A stretch of 64,000 bases of DNA from Streptomyces roseirectus. Lineage in GTDB: Bacteria; Actinomycetota; Actinomycetes; Streptomycetales; Streptomycetaceae. A program made the translations under genes and the position numbers. Where the stretch lies: contig NZ_CP060828.1 in NCBI RefSeq assembly GCF_014489635.1, positions 930,001 to 994,000 of the forward strand, written 5' to 3'. The notes under the pieces were generated by a model. The model did not search any database. It was not told the DNA's origin and worked only from the letters and a program-made list of their open reading frames with translations. Of the stretch, positions 18,126-26,412 are shown one piece after another. Position 1 is the first letter of the stretch. Every line of letters begins with the position of its first letter.

Positions 18126-19010
18126 TCACGGAACCGACGGGCCGCTGATGCGGCGGCCCTGCCGGTCGTAGGGCCAGGCGTTGGGGACGCAGCCGTGGAG
18201 CCCTTTTATCTGTTGCATCATCGCGGGCGCGGGCGCGCCCTTCGCGGGGCACGTCTCGTGGCCGTGGCCCAGGAAGTGGCCCACCTCGTGGTTGATGACG
18301 AGGGCCCGGTAGGCGGGGATGTCGTCGGGGTAGTACCGGGTGGCCGTGAGCCAGCGGCGCAGGTTGACCATGACCTTGTGGGAGACGTTGCAGTTGAGTT
18401 CACCCCGGGTGTCCAGGCCGTACTCGGCGCAGGTCGCGTCGACGGTGGCCGGGGTCGCCACGCGGACCACGAAGTCGGCGGGGCCGGACGAGACCCGGCG
18501 GAAGGCGGTCCGGCCGTCGGCGGTCCAGCCCCGGGAATCGGCGAGGATCCGCTCGACCTCCGCCGCGGTGTCCGTCAGGGAGAGGCCGAGGTCCTTCTCG
18601 ATCTCCACCTTGTAGCGCCAGAGGTTTCCCCGGCCCGTTCGGCGGCCGGTCCCGGGGGCGGTGCGGTAGACCCCCGAGCCGCGTTCGAGGATCGAGACGG
18701 ACGGCGACGGCGACGCCGATACCGATGCCGATGCCGATGCCGATGCCGAAGGAGGCTCCGCAGCAGGGGACTTCACGCCCGGCACCCCCTCCACCCTCGA
18801 TCCCACCCCCGCCCCCGCCCTTGTCCCCCCGCCCGTCTCCCACGCCGCCACTCCCCCGATCCCCCCGACCGCAGCCACCGTCGCCAGCACGGCCGGCGCG
18901 AGCGACCGCCTGCGCGGAGCGGCACGGCGACGACGACGGCGCCGACGGGCACGGGGGCGGGAGCGAGGTTCTTCGTGAGCTGTCACGAGGCTCCAAGGTG
19001 GCCGCGCCAT
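18126..19010 (-). CDS. DUF3152 zinc-metalloprotease-like exported protein, 294 aa
   Basis: A basic N terminus (poly-Arg, residues 18-35) precedes a membrane anchor at about 38-56. A low-complexity Ser-Ala-Pro segment (88-105), encoded by GCCGAT-type hexamers near 18715-18750, comes next. The C-terminal domain holds HEVGHFLGHGHE (241-252), matching the HExxHxxGxxH zinc site. This is the full DUF3152 architecture with the active site intact. The catalytic domain should face outwards. The gene is divergent from the two-component system at 19.1 kb. The hexamer tract may be length-variable. Confidence 0.9.
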   Translation of the reverse strand: MARPPWSLVTAHEEPRSRPRARRRRRRRRAAPRRRSLAPAVLATVAAVGGIGGVAAWETGGGTRAGAGVGSRVEGVPGVKSPAAEPPSASASASASVSASPSPSVSILERGSGVYRTAPGTGRRTGRGNLWRYKVEIEKDLGLSLTDTAAEVERILADSRGWTADGRTAFRRVSSGPADFVVRVATPATVDATCAEYGLDTRGELNCNVSHKVMVNLRRWLTATRYYPDDIPAYRALVINHEVGHFLGHGHETCPAKGAPAPAMMQQIKGLHGCVPNAWPYDRQGRRISGPSVP

Positions 19011-19099
19011 GTGATGACCCTTGGCCCAACCGACAACGAAACGGTAACGGGTGTTTGGTTCTGTGGTTTCCTGAGCGCTAGTTGACCGTTACTGACCCA

Positions 19100-19789
19100 A
19101 TGTCACGTGTACTTCTGATCGAGGACGACCGAGCCGTACGCGAGGGAGTCGCCCTGGGCCTGCGCCGCCAGGGCCACGACGTGTGCGCGACGGCGACCGG
19201 CGAGGAAGGACTCGACCGGCTGCGCACGTTCCGCCCCGACCTCGTCGTCCTCGATCTGATGCTGCCCGGCATGCCGGGCCTGGAGGTGTGCGGACGGATC
19301 CGCGCGGCCGACCAGACCCTCCCGCTGATCATGGCGACGGCGCGGGGCGACGAGGTGGACATCGTGGTCGGCCTGGAGGCCGGCGCCGACGACTACGTCG
19401 TCAAACCGGTGACCGCCCGCGTGCTGGACGCCCGGATCCGGGCGGTGCTGAGACGGGCCGGCGGCACCGGCGCGGACCTCCCGAGGATCGACACCTTCGG
19501 CGAACTGACCGTCGACCGCGCCGGCGTGACCGTCACGCTCAGGAACACCCCGGTCGCCCTCGCCCCCTCCGAGATGCGCCTGCTGCTGACCCTCTCCGCC
19601 TCACCGGGCCAGGTGTTCAGCCGGCAGCAGTTGCTGGAGGCGGTGTGGGAGCACGACTATCACGGCGACGCCCGTCTGGTGGACGCCTGCGTCAAACGCC
19701 TGCGCACCAAGCTGGACGAGCCCTCGCGCGCGCCCCGGTACATCCACACCGTGCGCGGCTTCGGCTACCGCTTCGCCACCGGCCGGTGA
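19100..19789 (+). CDS. OmpR/PhoB-type response regulator, AfsQ1-like, 229 aa
   Basis: The receiver domain (1-115) has the acidic pair E8-D9-D10, phosphoacceptor D52 in LVVLDLMLPG and the conserved K102 in DDYVVKP. The winged-helix output domain (about 130-229) contains RLVDACVKRLRTKLDE and ends HTVRGFGYRF. The receiver matches AfsQ1 of Streptomyces coelicolor as I recall it, including GLEAGADDYVVKPV. The ATG at 19100 is chosen over a TTG at 19082. The stop overlaps the kinase start (GTGA). Its direct target may include the azapteridine genes that follow, but this is inference. Confidence 0.92.
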   Translation: MSRVLLIEDDRAVREGVALGLRRQGHDVCATATGEEGLDRLRTFRPDLVVLDLMLPGMPGLEVCGRIRAADQTLPLIMATARGDEVDIVVGLEAGADDYVVKPVTARVLDARIRAVLRRAGGTGADLPRIDTFGELTVDRAGVTVTLRNTPVALAPSEMRLLLTLSASPGQVFSRQQLLEAVWEHDYHGDARLVDACVKRLRTKLDEPSRAPRYIHTVRGFGYRFATGR

Positions 19790-21216
19790 ACCGCCCGCTG
19801 CGCGGCCTGCGTCCCCGTCTCATCGTCGCCTTCGTGCTGGTCGCCGCCGTCGCCACGACCGCGACCGGCGCCCTGACGCTGCGCGAGGCCCGCACCGGCA
19901 TCCTCCGGCAGAGCCAGGACGCGGTGATCCACCAACTCCGCACCCGGGTGAGCCAGCAGGCGCCCGCCCTGCGCTACCCGCCCGCGCGGGCGGACCTGCG
20001 CGCGTTCGCCGACGGCATCGCGGAGGCGGACGGCCGGTGGCGGGTGCTGGCCGAGTACCGGGACCTCGGCGCCGGGGACCGGCTGGACGAACTCACGCCG
20101 GAGATACGGGAGTCGGTGTCCGACAGCAGGGCGACCGTGTTCCAGCGGGTGCGCGCGGACGGCCGCACCTCGCTCCTGGTCGGCATGTCCGTCGTCTTCA
20201 CCGACCGGAGCACCACGGCCTCCGGCGTCCGGGTGTTCCTGTCGGTGCCGCAGACGGTGGAGCAGCGGTCCGTCGACGCCCTGGTCACCGGCGTCGAACG
20301 GGCCATGCTGGGCGCTCTGGTGCTCGCGGTGGCGCTCGCGCTGTTCGCGGCGCGCGGGGTGCTGGTGCCGGTGCGGGCGCTGCGGCAGGCGACGCGGCGG
20401 ATCGCCGAGGGCCGGCTGGACACCCGGCTCGCGGTGCACGGTTCGGACGAACTCGCCGACCTGTCCCACACGTTCAACGAGACGGCCGCCGCCCTTGAGG
20501 CGTCGGTCGCGGAGCTGCGGGAGATGGAGGCGCGGGCACGCCGGTTCACCGCCGACGTCTCGCACGAACTGCGCACGCCGCTGGCCGCGATGTCGGCGGT
20601 GACGGACGTCCTCGACGAGGACGCGGCCCGCCTCGACCCGGACACGGCCACCGCCGTGCGGCTGATCAGCGAGGAGACGGGCCGGCTCGCCTCGCTCGTC
20701 GACGACCTGATGGAGATCTCCCGCTTCGACGCGGGCGCGGCGGCCGTGCACCGGGACGTGATCGACCTCGCCGAGTCGATCCGCCGCACGCTCGCCGCGC
20801 GGGGCTGGACGGACGCCGTCGAGGCCCAACTGCCGTACCCGGTGCGGGCGGACGTCGATCCGCGCCGGGTGGACGTCGTCGTCGCGAACCTCGTCGGCAA
20901 CGCGCTGCGGCACGGGGAGCGGCCGGTGAGCGTGCGGCTCGCGTCGGACGGGCGGGAGGCGGTGATCGAGGTGCGCGACAGCGGGCCGGGGATCGCCGGG
21001 GACGTCCTGCCGTACGTGTTCGACCGGTTCTTCAAGTCGGACTCCGCGCGCACCCGTTCGGAGGGCAGCGGGCTCGGGCTCGCGATCACCGCCGAGAACG
21101 TCCGCGCACACGGCGGATCGGTCCACGCGGCGAACCATCCGGCCGGCGGCGCCGTCTTCACGGTCGCCCTGCCACTCACGCACGAGTCCCCGCCGCCCGA
21201 ACCGGAGCAGCCGTGA
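19786..21216 (+). CDS. Sensor histidine kinase, AfsQ2-like, 476 aa
   Basis: Two membrane helices (about 11-31 and 172-192) enclose an extracytoplasmic sensor of roughly 140 residues. A HAMP domain (190-243) and dimerisation helix with phospho-acceptor H260 (DVSHELRTPLAAM) follow. The ATPase domain has NLVGNALRHG, DSGPGI and GSGLGLAI boxes, all intact. Translation is coupled to the response regulator by GTGA, and the lipoprotein gene downstream is coupled in the same way. The sensed signal is unknown; the AfsQ pair is tied to nitrogen and antibiotic regulation in S. coelicolor. Confidence 0.92.
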   Translation: MNRPLRGLRPRLIVAFVLVAAVATTATGALTLREARTGILRQSQDAVIHQLRTRVSQQAPALRYPPARADLRAFADGIAEADGRWRVLAEYRDLGAGDRLDELTPEIRESVSDSRATVFQRVRADGRTSLLVGMSVVFTDRSTTASGVRVFLSVPQTVEQRSVDALVTGVERAMLGALVLAVALALFAARGVLVPVRALRQATRRIAEGRLDTRLAVHGSDELADLSHTFNETAAALEASVAELREMEARARRFTADVSHELRTPLAAMSAVTDVLDEDAARLDPDTATAVRLISEETGRLASLVDDLMEISRFDAGAAAVHRDVIDLAESIRRTLAARGWTDAVEAQLPYPVRADVDPRRVDVVVANLVGNALRHGERPVSVRLASDGREAVIEVRDSGPGIAGDVLPYVFDRFFKSDSARTRSEGSGLGLAITAENVRAHGGSVHAANHPAGGAVFTVALPLTHESPPPEPEQP

Positions 21217-21752
21217 TCGCCGCCCGCCGAGCCCTCCCCGCGCTCGCGCTCCTCGCGCTGCCCTCCTGCGGCATCCCCACGACCGGCATTCCCGCGACCG
21301 ACGTCGTCGAGGCGGGTCCACCGGCGACGGGGATCGCGCCGGTGGCGGCCGTGTACTTCGTGCGCGGCGGCGCGCTGACACCGGTGCTGCGGCTGACCGA
21401 GGCCCCCGGTGACCCCGAGGCGGCGCTGGCGCTGCTGCTGGGCGGACCGCCGGCCGAGGACCACGTCACGTCCGAGCTGCCGGCCGTGGGACTCGGCCCG
21501 CAGGACCAGCCGGCACCGGCGGAACCGGCGGCACCGGCGGTGTCGGTCGACGGCAACGCGATCACCGTCCGGTTGCCTGCGGAAATCCGCAACGTGAACG
21601 CGCTTGCCGTCGCCCAGGTCGTGTGCACGGTCGCGGCGGCCCGCCGGATGACGTCACGGGACAGCTCGCCGGTGACGGTGGATCTCAGTGCGGGCGGCGT
21701 CCGGCTGGCCAGGGAGTCGGACGCGCGCTGCCCGCAACCCGGCAATGCCTGA
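21213..21752 (+). CDS. Lipoprotein linked to the two-component system, 179 aa
   Basis: GTG overlaps the kinase stop (GTGA). A short signal peptide with lipobox LPSC (ALLALPSCG) is followed by a compact domain with strands VYFVRGGALTPVLR and ITVRLPAEIRNVN, resembling the GerMN fold found in LpqB and CseA-like partners. It probably modulates the sensor domain of the coupled kinase from the outer face of the membrane. Length and position fit such an accessory protein. Confidence 0.8.
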   Translation: MIAARRALPALALLALPSCGIPTTGIPATDVVEAGPPATGIAPVAAVYFVRGGALTPVLRLTEAPGDPEAALALLLGGPPAEDHVTSELPAVGLGPQDQPAPAEPAAPAVSVDGNAITVRLPAEIRNVNALAVAQVVCTVAAARRMTSRDSSPVTVDLSAGGVRLARESDARCPQPGNA

Positions 21753-21775
21753 GCCCTCGAACGCCGTTGGCGGAG

Positions 21776-21790
21776 CGTTCACCGTGAACG
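21776..21790. promoter_or_regulatory. Perfect 15-bp palindrome upstream of the GTP cyclohydrolase gene
   Basis: CGTTCACCGTGAACG (perfect around a central C) lies 118 bp before the ATG of the first azapteridine gene. Further down, GTGAC occurs twice 8 bp apart (21859-21863 and 21867-21871). The AfsQ1 consensus as I recall it is GTnAC-n6-GTnAC, which neither element matches exactly. The palindrome is the best operator candidate for this cluster. Confidence 0.45.
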
Positions 21791-21907
21791 TTCCCATCTC
21801 GGTAGCGGCCGCAAAACGTTTCGGAGGGTGTCTCGGTATATCCGTACTGTGCGCGGTCGTGACGGTGTGACAACGTCATCTCGCCGTTACCAGCGGAGGG
21901 ACGATCC

Positions 21908-22573
21908 ATGTTGAGCACGTCCGATGACAAGAAACCGCGACCGGGGGCCAGTTCGCTCGCCGGTGCCGCCGAGATCCGTGCGCGGGTCGAGGTGCCGGTC
22001 CGCAGCAGCGACGGTTCCTGGCGCACCGCCGAGATGATCAGCTTCACGGGGCTCGCCGACGGCCGGGAGCACATCGCCGTCGTGTTCCCGTCCGCGAGTC
22101 CCGTCCCCCTCGTCCGTGTGCATTCGGAATGCCTCACGGGCGACGTGTTCGGTTCCGCCCGGTGCGACTGCGGGCCGCAGCTCGCCGAGGGCGTCGACCA
22201 GTTCGCCGAGAAGGGAGGGATCCTGCTGTATCTGCGTCAGGAGGGACGCGGCATCGGGCTCTACAACAAGCTCGACGCCTACCGGCTCCAGGACCAGGGC
22301 CTGGACACGTTCGCCGCGAACCGGGAGCTGAACTTCTCGGACGACATGCGTGACTACGGGGTCGCGGCCCAGATGCTGGCCGCGCTGGACGTGTCACGGA
22401 TCCGGCTGCGCACCAACAACCCCGACAAGGTGAAGCAGTTGGAGGAGTACGGCATCGCCGTGGAGGAGGTGATCCCGACAGGGATCCACCTCAACGAGCG
22501 CAACGAGCACTATCTGCGCGTCAAGGCCGAGTGGGGCGGGCACACCATCAAGTTTGCGGGAGAGTCCATATGA
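21908..22573 (+). CDS. ribA: GTP cyclohydrolase II (ToxB-like), 221 aa
   Basis: Zinc ligands C75, C86 and C88 lie in VHSECLTGDVFGSARCDCG, the catalytic loop is QEGRGIGLYNK, and the GTP-binding region NNPDKVKQLEEYGI is present. It opens the imidazole ring of GTP, releasing formate and pyrophosphate, to give the pyrimidine used in riboflavin and 7-azapteridine synthesis. It is a stand-alone RibA without a RibB domain. GCGGAGGG precedes the ATG. The stop overlaps the WD40 gene start (ATGA), as would be expected of toxB-toxC pairs, so it probably serves a secondary pathway rather than riboflavin itself. Confidence 0.93.
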   Translation: MLSTSDDKKPRPGASSLAGAAEIRARVEVPVRSSDGSWRTAEMISFTGLADGREHIAVVFPSASPVPLVRVHSECLTGDVFGSARCDCGPQLAEGVDQFAEKGGILLYLRQEGRGIGLYNKLDAYRLQDQGLDTFAANRELNFSDDMRDYGVAAQMLAALDVSRIRLRTNNPDKVKQLEEYGIAVEEVIPTGIHLNERNEHYLRVKAEWGGHTIKFAGESI

Positions 22574-24255
22574 TCCAGCACCGCGGACCCATCAGCGGCA
22601 TCGCCGCCTGGCGGGACGAGTACGTCGCCACGGCCGGCTACGACAACCAGGTCATCTGCTGGGACCAGCGCACCGGCCGCGCGGTGTCGCGCTCGTTCCA
22701 CGACCACCTGGCCAACCAGTGCCAGTTCTCGCCGGACGGCAAGCACCTGCTGACCTCGTCCAGCGACTACACCGCCCGGCTGTGGACGGTTCCCGAACTG
22801 CGGCTCGTGGCGGTCCTCGGGGACCAGCGGGACGACGTGGAGATGTCGGTCTTCCACCCCACGAAGGAGCTGATCGCGACCGCGTCGCGCGATCACCGGG
22901 TGCGGGTGTACGACTTCACGGGCCGGCTGCTGCACCGCTTCGAGGGGCACACGGCCGACGTCATCTCGGTCGAATGGGCGCGCGGCGCCGACGAGTTGAT
23001 CTCCTCCAGCGACGACGGCACCATCAAGCGCTGGTCGCTGGTGACCGGCGGGATGACCGACGACCTGGACATGGACGGCATCGAGACCGACACCATCGCC
23101 ATCTCGTCGTCGGGCACGATCTTCGCCGGCAACGACGAGGGACAGATCATCGTCGTCGAGGGGGCGGAGACCGTCACGGTGCCCGCGCACGACGCCGGGA
23201 TCAAGCGGCTCGTCCTCGATGACACGCGTCACCTGCTGGTGAGCCTGTCGTACGACCGGACGATGCGGCTGTGGGACGTGTCGTCGGGCTCGCCGGAGTC
23301 CCTGGACACGGCGGATCTGCCGCCGGACGTGTGGCCGCGCTCCTGCGCCTTCGCGGGCGGCACGCGCCTGGTGTTCGCGACGTTCGGCGCGACCTACCGG
23401 GGCTACGACTACCAGACGCGCGCCTGGGACACGGCGACCGTGCCGGCCACCGGCGGGGTCAACGCGGTGCTGCCCGAGCGCGGCGGTTCGACGCTGACGG
23501 TCGGCGACGCGGGTGTGGTGCGCCGGGACGGCGAACCGGTCGCGGAGACCGGCAGCCTGTGCAACTTCCTCACCCCGCTCGGCCCGCTGGTCCTCTCCGG
23601 CGGCCAGCTCGGCAAGGTCTTCGACGCGCTGACCGGCCGTGAGCTGTACCAGCACCGCTCCCCGCTGAACTGCGGCGTCGCCTTCGAACGCGACGGCGAG
23701 CAGTACGCGGTGATCGGCGCCTACACCGGCGAGGGGCTGCTGCTGCGGCTGACCGGGGACACCGTCGAGCACGTGCGGGACCTGGAGCTGAACGTCAACG
23801 CGGTCAAGGACGTCGCGGTCTCCGGCGACTTCCTGTTCTCCGTCGCCGCCGACGCCTCCGCGACCTGGTACCGGATCTCCACGCTGGAGAAGGTCGCCAC
23901 GGTCGAGGACGCCCACGACAAGATCGCCAACGGCTGCACGGGGCTCGTCGACGGCTGGTTCGCGAGCATCAGCCGTGACCTGAAGCTGCGGATCTGGCAC
24001 CCGGACCGCACCGCCGAGGTCGTGGACACCCCGCACACGCACTCCATCAAGTGCGTCGCCGCCGACACCGACGGCCGGCTGATCGCGGCCGGCGCCTACG
24101 ACGGCCACGTCGCCGTCTACGACCGGGTCGACGGCCGCTGGACCGTCGTCGACCGGCCCACCACCTCGGGCATCTCCTCCCTCGCCTACGACGCGCGCCG
24201 CAAGCTGTTCGTCGCGGGCTCCTACGACGGGCAGGTCTACCCGGTCGCCGGCTGA
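22570..24255 (+). CDS. WD40-repeat protein of the azapteridine cluster (ToxC-like), 561 aa
   Basis: Soluble, no signal peptide. Repeats end in VICWD, ARLWT, VRVYD, IKRWS, MRLWD, LRIWH and VAVYD, giving about 12-13 WD or WD-like blades, i.e. probably two seven-bladed propellers with some decayed blades in the centre (residues 240-400). It is translationally coupled to the GTP cyclohydrolase. In Burkholderia glumae, toxC is a WD-repeat gene of unknown role next to toxB. A scaffold for pathway enzymes or ring-contraction/N-N bond steps are the two obvious guesses; neither is shown by sequence. Confidence 0.88.
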   Translation: MIQHRGPISGIAAWRDEYVATAGYDNQVICWDQRTGRAVSRSFHDHLANQCQFSPDGKHLLTSSSDYTARLWTVPELRLVAVLGDQRDDVEMSVFHPTKELIATASRDHRVRVYDFTGRLLHRFEGHTADVISVEWARGADELISSSDDGTIKRWSLVTGGMTDDLDMDGIETDTIAISSSGTIFAGNDEGQIIVVEGAETVTVPAHDAGIKRLVLDDTRHLLVSLSYDRTMRLWDVSSGSPESLDTADLPPDVWPRSCAFAGGTRLVFATFGATYRGYDYQTRAWDTATVPATGGVNAVLPERGGSTLTVGDAGVVRRDGEPVAETGSLCNFLTPLGPLVLSGGQLGKVFDALTGRELYQHRSPLNCGVAFERDGEQYAVIGAYTGEGLLLRLTGDTVEHVRDLELNVNAVKDVAVSGDFLFSVAADASATWYRISTLEKVATVEDAHDKIANGCTGLVDGWFASISRDLKLRIWHPDRTAEVVDTPHTHSIKCVAADTDGRLIAAGAYDGHVAVYDRVDGRWTVVDRPTTSGISSLAYDARRKLFVAGSYDGQVYPVAG

Positions 24256-24463
24256 CCCACCCGCCCGCGGGAGCGGGGGCCGTGCCGCTGTCCGGCCGCC
24301 GCGCCTCGTCCTCGTCCTTCTCCGACAGGTCCTTCGCGCCGCTTCCCGTACCGACGCGCCGGAGCCGTATGCCCGCTCCGCCGCCCTCGTGTGCCCGGCC
24401 CCCCTCCCGCGCCCCCGGCCACCCGTGCCCTCCTCACCCGTACACGACAGGACGTCATCACCC

Positions 24464-25162
24464 ATGCCCAGCCACCGGATAGCCGCCCGCTACACCCTCA
24501 CCCCCGCGTCCGGACCGTCGCTCGACGAGTCGGCGTACGCGGATCTGCTGCGCACCGACTTCCAGGACCACTACGCGGGCGGCCGTGACGTGTGGACCGC
24601 CGAGACGGCCATGCGCGAGGCCCCCCGTCTGCTGCTCGCCGCCCTCGGCACCCGCGCCGACGCGCCGCACGTCCTCGACATCGGCACCGGCCGTGGTCTG
24701 GACGCCGCGATCCTCGCCGAGGCGGGCTGCCGGGTCACCGGCATCGACCTCGTCGAGTCCCCGGAGTGGGCCGCGCTCACCGCCCGCACCGACGGCCGCG
24801 CCCGCTTCGACGCCTGCTCGCTGGCCGACCTCGCCGGCACGGCGGTCTACGACGGCGTCCTCGACAACGGCTGCCTGCACCACCAGCACCCCGACGGCTA
24901 CCCCCGCTACCTGGAGCGGGTGCGTGAACTCCTGCGCCCCGGCGGCCTGTTCACGGTCTCGGTGTTCGAGTCGGCGGACGGCCCCGGCAAGCTGTACGCG
25001 AACGACGCGCAGCGCCTGTACCGCGAGTTCACCGAGGAGGAGCTGACCGGTCTGGTCACCGCGTACGGCTTCGCCCTCGCCGACGTCGCCTCGGTGCCCC
25101 GGGGCACCGGTGACCTGCGCTACCTGGTCGGCACCTACCGCGCGACCGCCGAGAGCCGATGA
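24464..25162 (+). CDS. SAM-dependent methyltransferase, 232 aa
   Basis: A Rossmann class I methyltransferase with motif I VLDIGTGRGLDAA (70-82), the acidic end of strand 2 at GIDLVE and post-I residues DNGCLHHQHP. It begins a chain of six genes all joined by 4-bp overlaps. A 208-bp non-coding gap separates it from the WD40 gene, large enough for an internal promoter, though I see no clear one. The ribosome binding site is weak (AGGA 11 nt upstream). As the cluster has a second, ToxA-like methyltransferase, this one could set the methylation pattern (fervenulin or reumycin versus toxoflavin). Confidence 0.88.
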   Translation: MPSHRIAARYTLTPASGPSLDESAYADLLRTDFQDHYAGGRDVWTAETAMREAPRLLLAALGTRADAPHVLDIGTGRGLDAAILAEAGCRVTGIDLVESPEWAALTARTDGRARFDACSLADLAGTAVYDGVLDNGCLHHQHPDGYPRYLERVRELLRPGGLFTVSVFESADGPGKLYANDAQRLYREFTEEELTGLVTAYGFALADVASVPRGTGDLRYLVGTYRATAESR

Positions 25163-26412
25163 GCGGCGCCCGGTGGACGCCCGTCGCCGGAGCGCTGCTG
25201 AGCGTGGCCCTGCTGGGCGCCGCCCCCTCGGCCGTGGCCCAGCCGCGCGCCGGGGAGTGGGCCGGCACCTGGGGCACCGCGCCCGCGCCCGCCGCGCCGG
25301 ACGGGATCTCCCGCGAGGGGTTCACCAACCGGACGGTGCGGATGGTCGCGCACACCTCGATCGGTGGTGACGAGGTCCGGCTGCGGCTGTCCAACGCGTA
25401 CGGCACGGGCCCGCTGGCGCTCGGCCGGGTCACGGTCGGGCTGGCCGTCTCTCCGGGTTCGGCGGTGGCGGTGCCCGGCAGCCTGCGCGCGGTGACGTTC
25501 GGCGGCGCGCCGGCCACGACTCTCGCGGCGGGCGCGCAGACGGTCAGCGATCCGCTGCCGTACCCGGTGCCGGCGGGCGCCGATCTGCTGGTGAGCGTGC
25601 ACCTGCCGGGGCCGACGGGTCCCGCGACCTGGCACTGGCTGGCCCAGCAGACCGCCCACGTATCGGAGCCCGGCGACCACACCGGCGAGCAGGCGGCGAC
25701 GGCGTTCACGCGCCAGGAGACGTCCTGGTTCTTCCTGACCGGCGTGGACGTGCGCGGCACGGGTGCGCGCGGCACGGTCGTCGCGCTCGGCGACTCGCAG
25801 ACCGACGGCTCCGGCTCGACCCTGAACGGCAACGGCCGCTGGACGGACGCGTTCGCCCGGAAGGTCGCCCCCTCGGGGGTCGGTGTCCTCAACAAGGGCA
25901 TCGGCGGCAACCGGGTGCTGCGCGACGGCAGCGAGACGGAGCGTCCGCAGCGCGGGACCAGCGCGCTCGGCCGGCTCGACCGGGACGTCCTGGACCAGTC
26001 CGGGGTGTGCGCGGCCGTCCTGTACGAGGGCATCAACGACCTCCAGCTCGCGCCTTACGCGAGCGCCGGTGAGGTTCTTGACGGGCTGCGCACCCTCGCC
26101 GGACGGGTGCGCGCACGCGGGATCCCCGTGGTCGTGGGGACCCTCACGCCGTTCAAGGACTCCCCGTTCTGGACCGAGAAGGCCGAGGCGCAGCGTGTGG
26201 CGCTCAACGCGGCGCTGCGCACGTCCGACGCGTTCGACCACGTCGCCGACTTCGACGCGGCCGTGCGTGACCCCGCCGATCCCGAGCGGGTGCGCGCGGG
26301 CTTCGACTCCGGCGACCACATCCACCTCAACGACGCCGGCTACCGCGCGGTCGCCGACGCCGTACCCACCGCCGCGCTCGCCGCGTGCGCCCCGCAGAGG
26401 AGGAGCCGATGA
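25159..26412 (+). CDS. Secreted SGNH/GDSL hydrolase, 417 aa
   Basis: A Sec signal peptide (residues 1-29, ending AVAQ) is followed by a jelly-roll-like domain (30-195) and the SGNH domain: block I ALGDSQTDG with the nucleophile Ser, the oxyanion Gly in KGIGGNR, Asn in EGINDL, and the Asp/His dyad in GDHIHLNDAGY. Its ATG overlaps the methyltransferase stop, and its own stop overlaps the next gene. A secreted esterase translated inside a cytoplasmic biosynthetic operon is unusual; it might unmask an exported pro-compound. Such enzymes otherwise act on acetylated polysaccharides. Confidence 0.88.
   Translation: MSGARWTPVAGALLSVALLGAAPSAVAQPRAGEWAGTWGTAPAPAAPDGISREGFTNRTVRMVAHTSIGGDEVRLRLSNAYGTGPLALGRVTVGLAVSPGSAVAVPGSLRAVTFGGAPATTLAAGAQTVSDPLPYPVPAGADLLVSVHLPGPTGPATWHWLAQQTAHVSEPGDHTGEQAATAFTRQETSWFFLTGVDVRGTGARGTVVALGDSQTDGSGSTLNGNGRWTDAFARKVAPSGVGVLNKGIGGNRVLRDGSETERPQRGTSALGRLDRDVLDQSGVCAAVLYEGINDLQLAPYASAGEVLDGLRTLAGRVRARGIPVVVGTLTPFKDSPFWTEKAEAQRVALNAALRTSDAFDHVADFDAAVRDPADPERVRAGFDSGDHIHLNDAGYRAVADAVPTAALAACAPQRRSR

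Noticed and set aside
18706..18760. Hexamer tract as a separate repeat locus or CRISPR-like element
   Set aside because: It is short and lies within the Ser-Ala linker of the DUF3152 gene, so it is described there; no spacers are present.
21859..21871. Canonical AfsQ1 binding site upstream of the GCH II gene
   Set aside because: The GTGAC repeats are spaced by 3 bp, not by the 6 bp of the consensus I recall, so the assignment is not supported.
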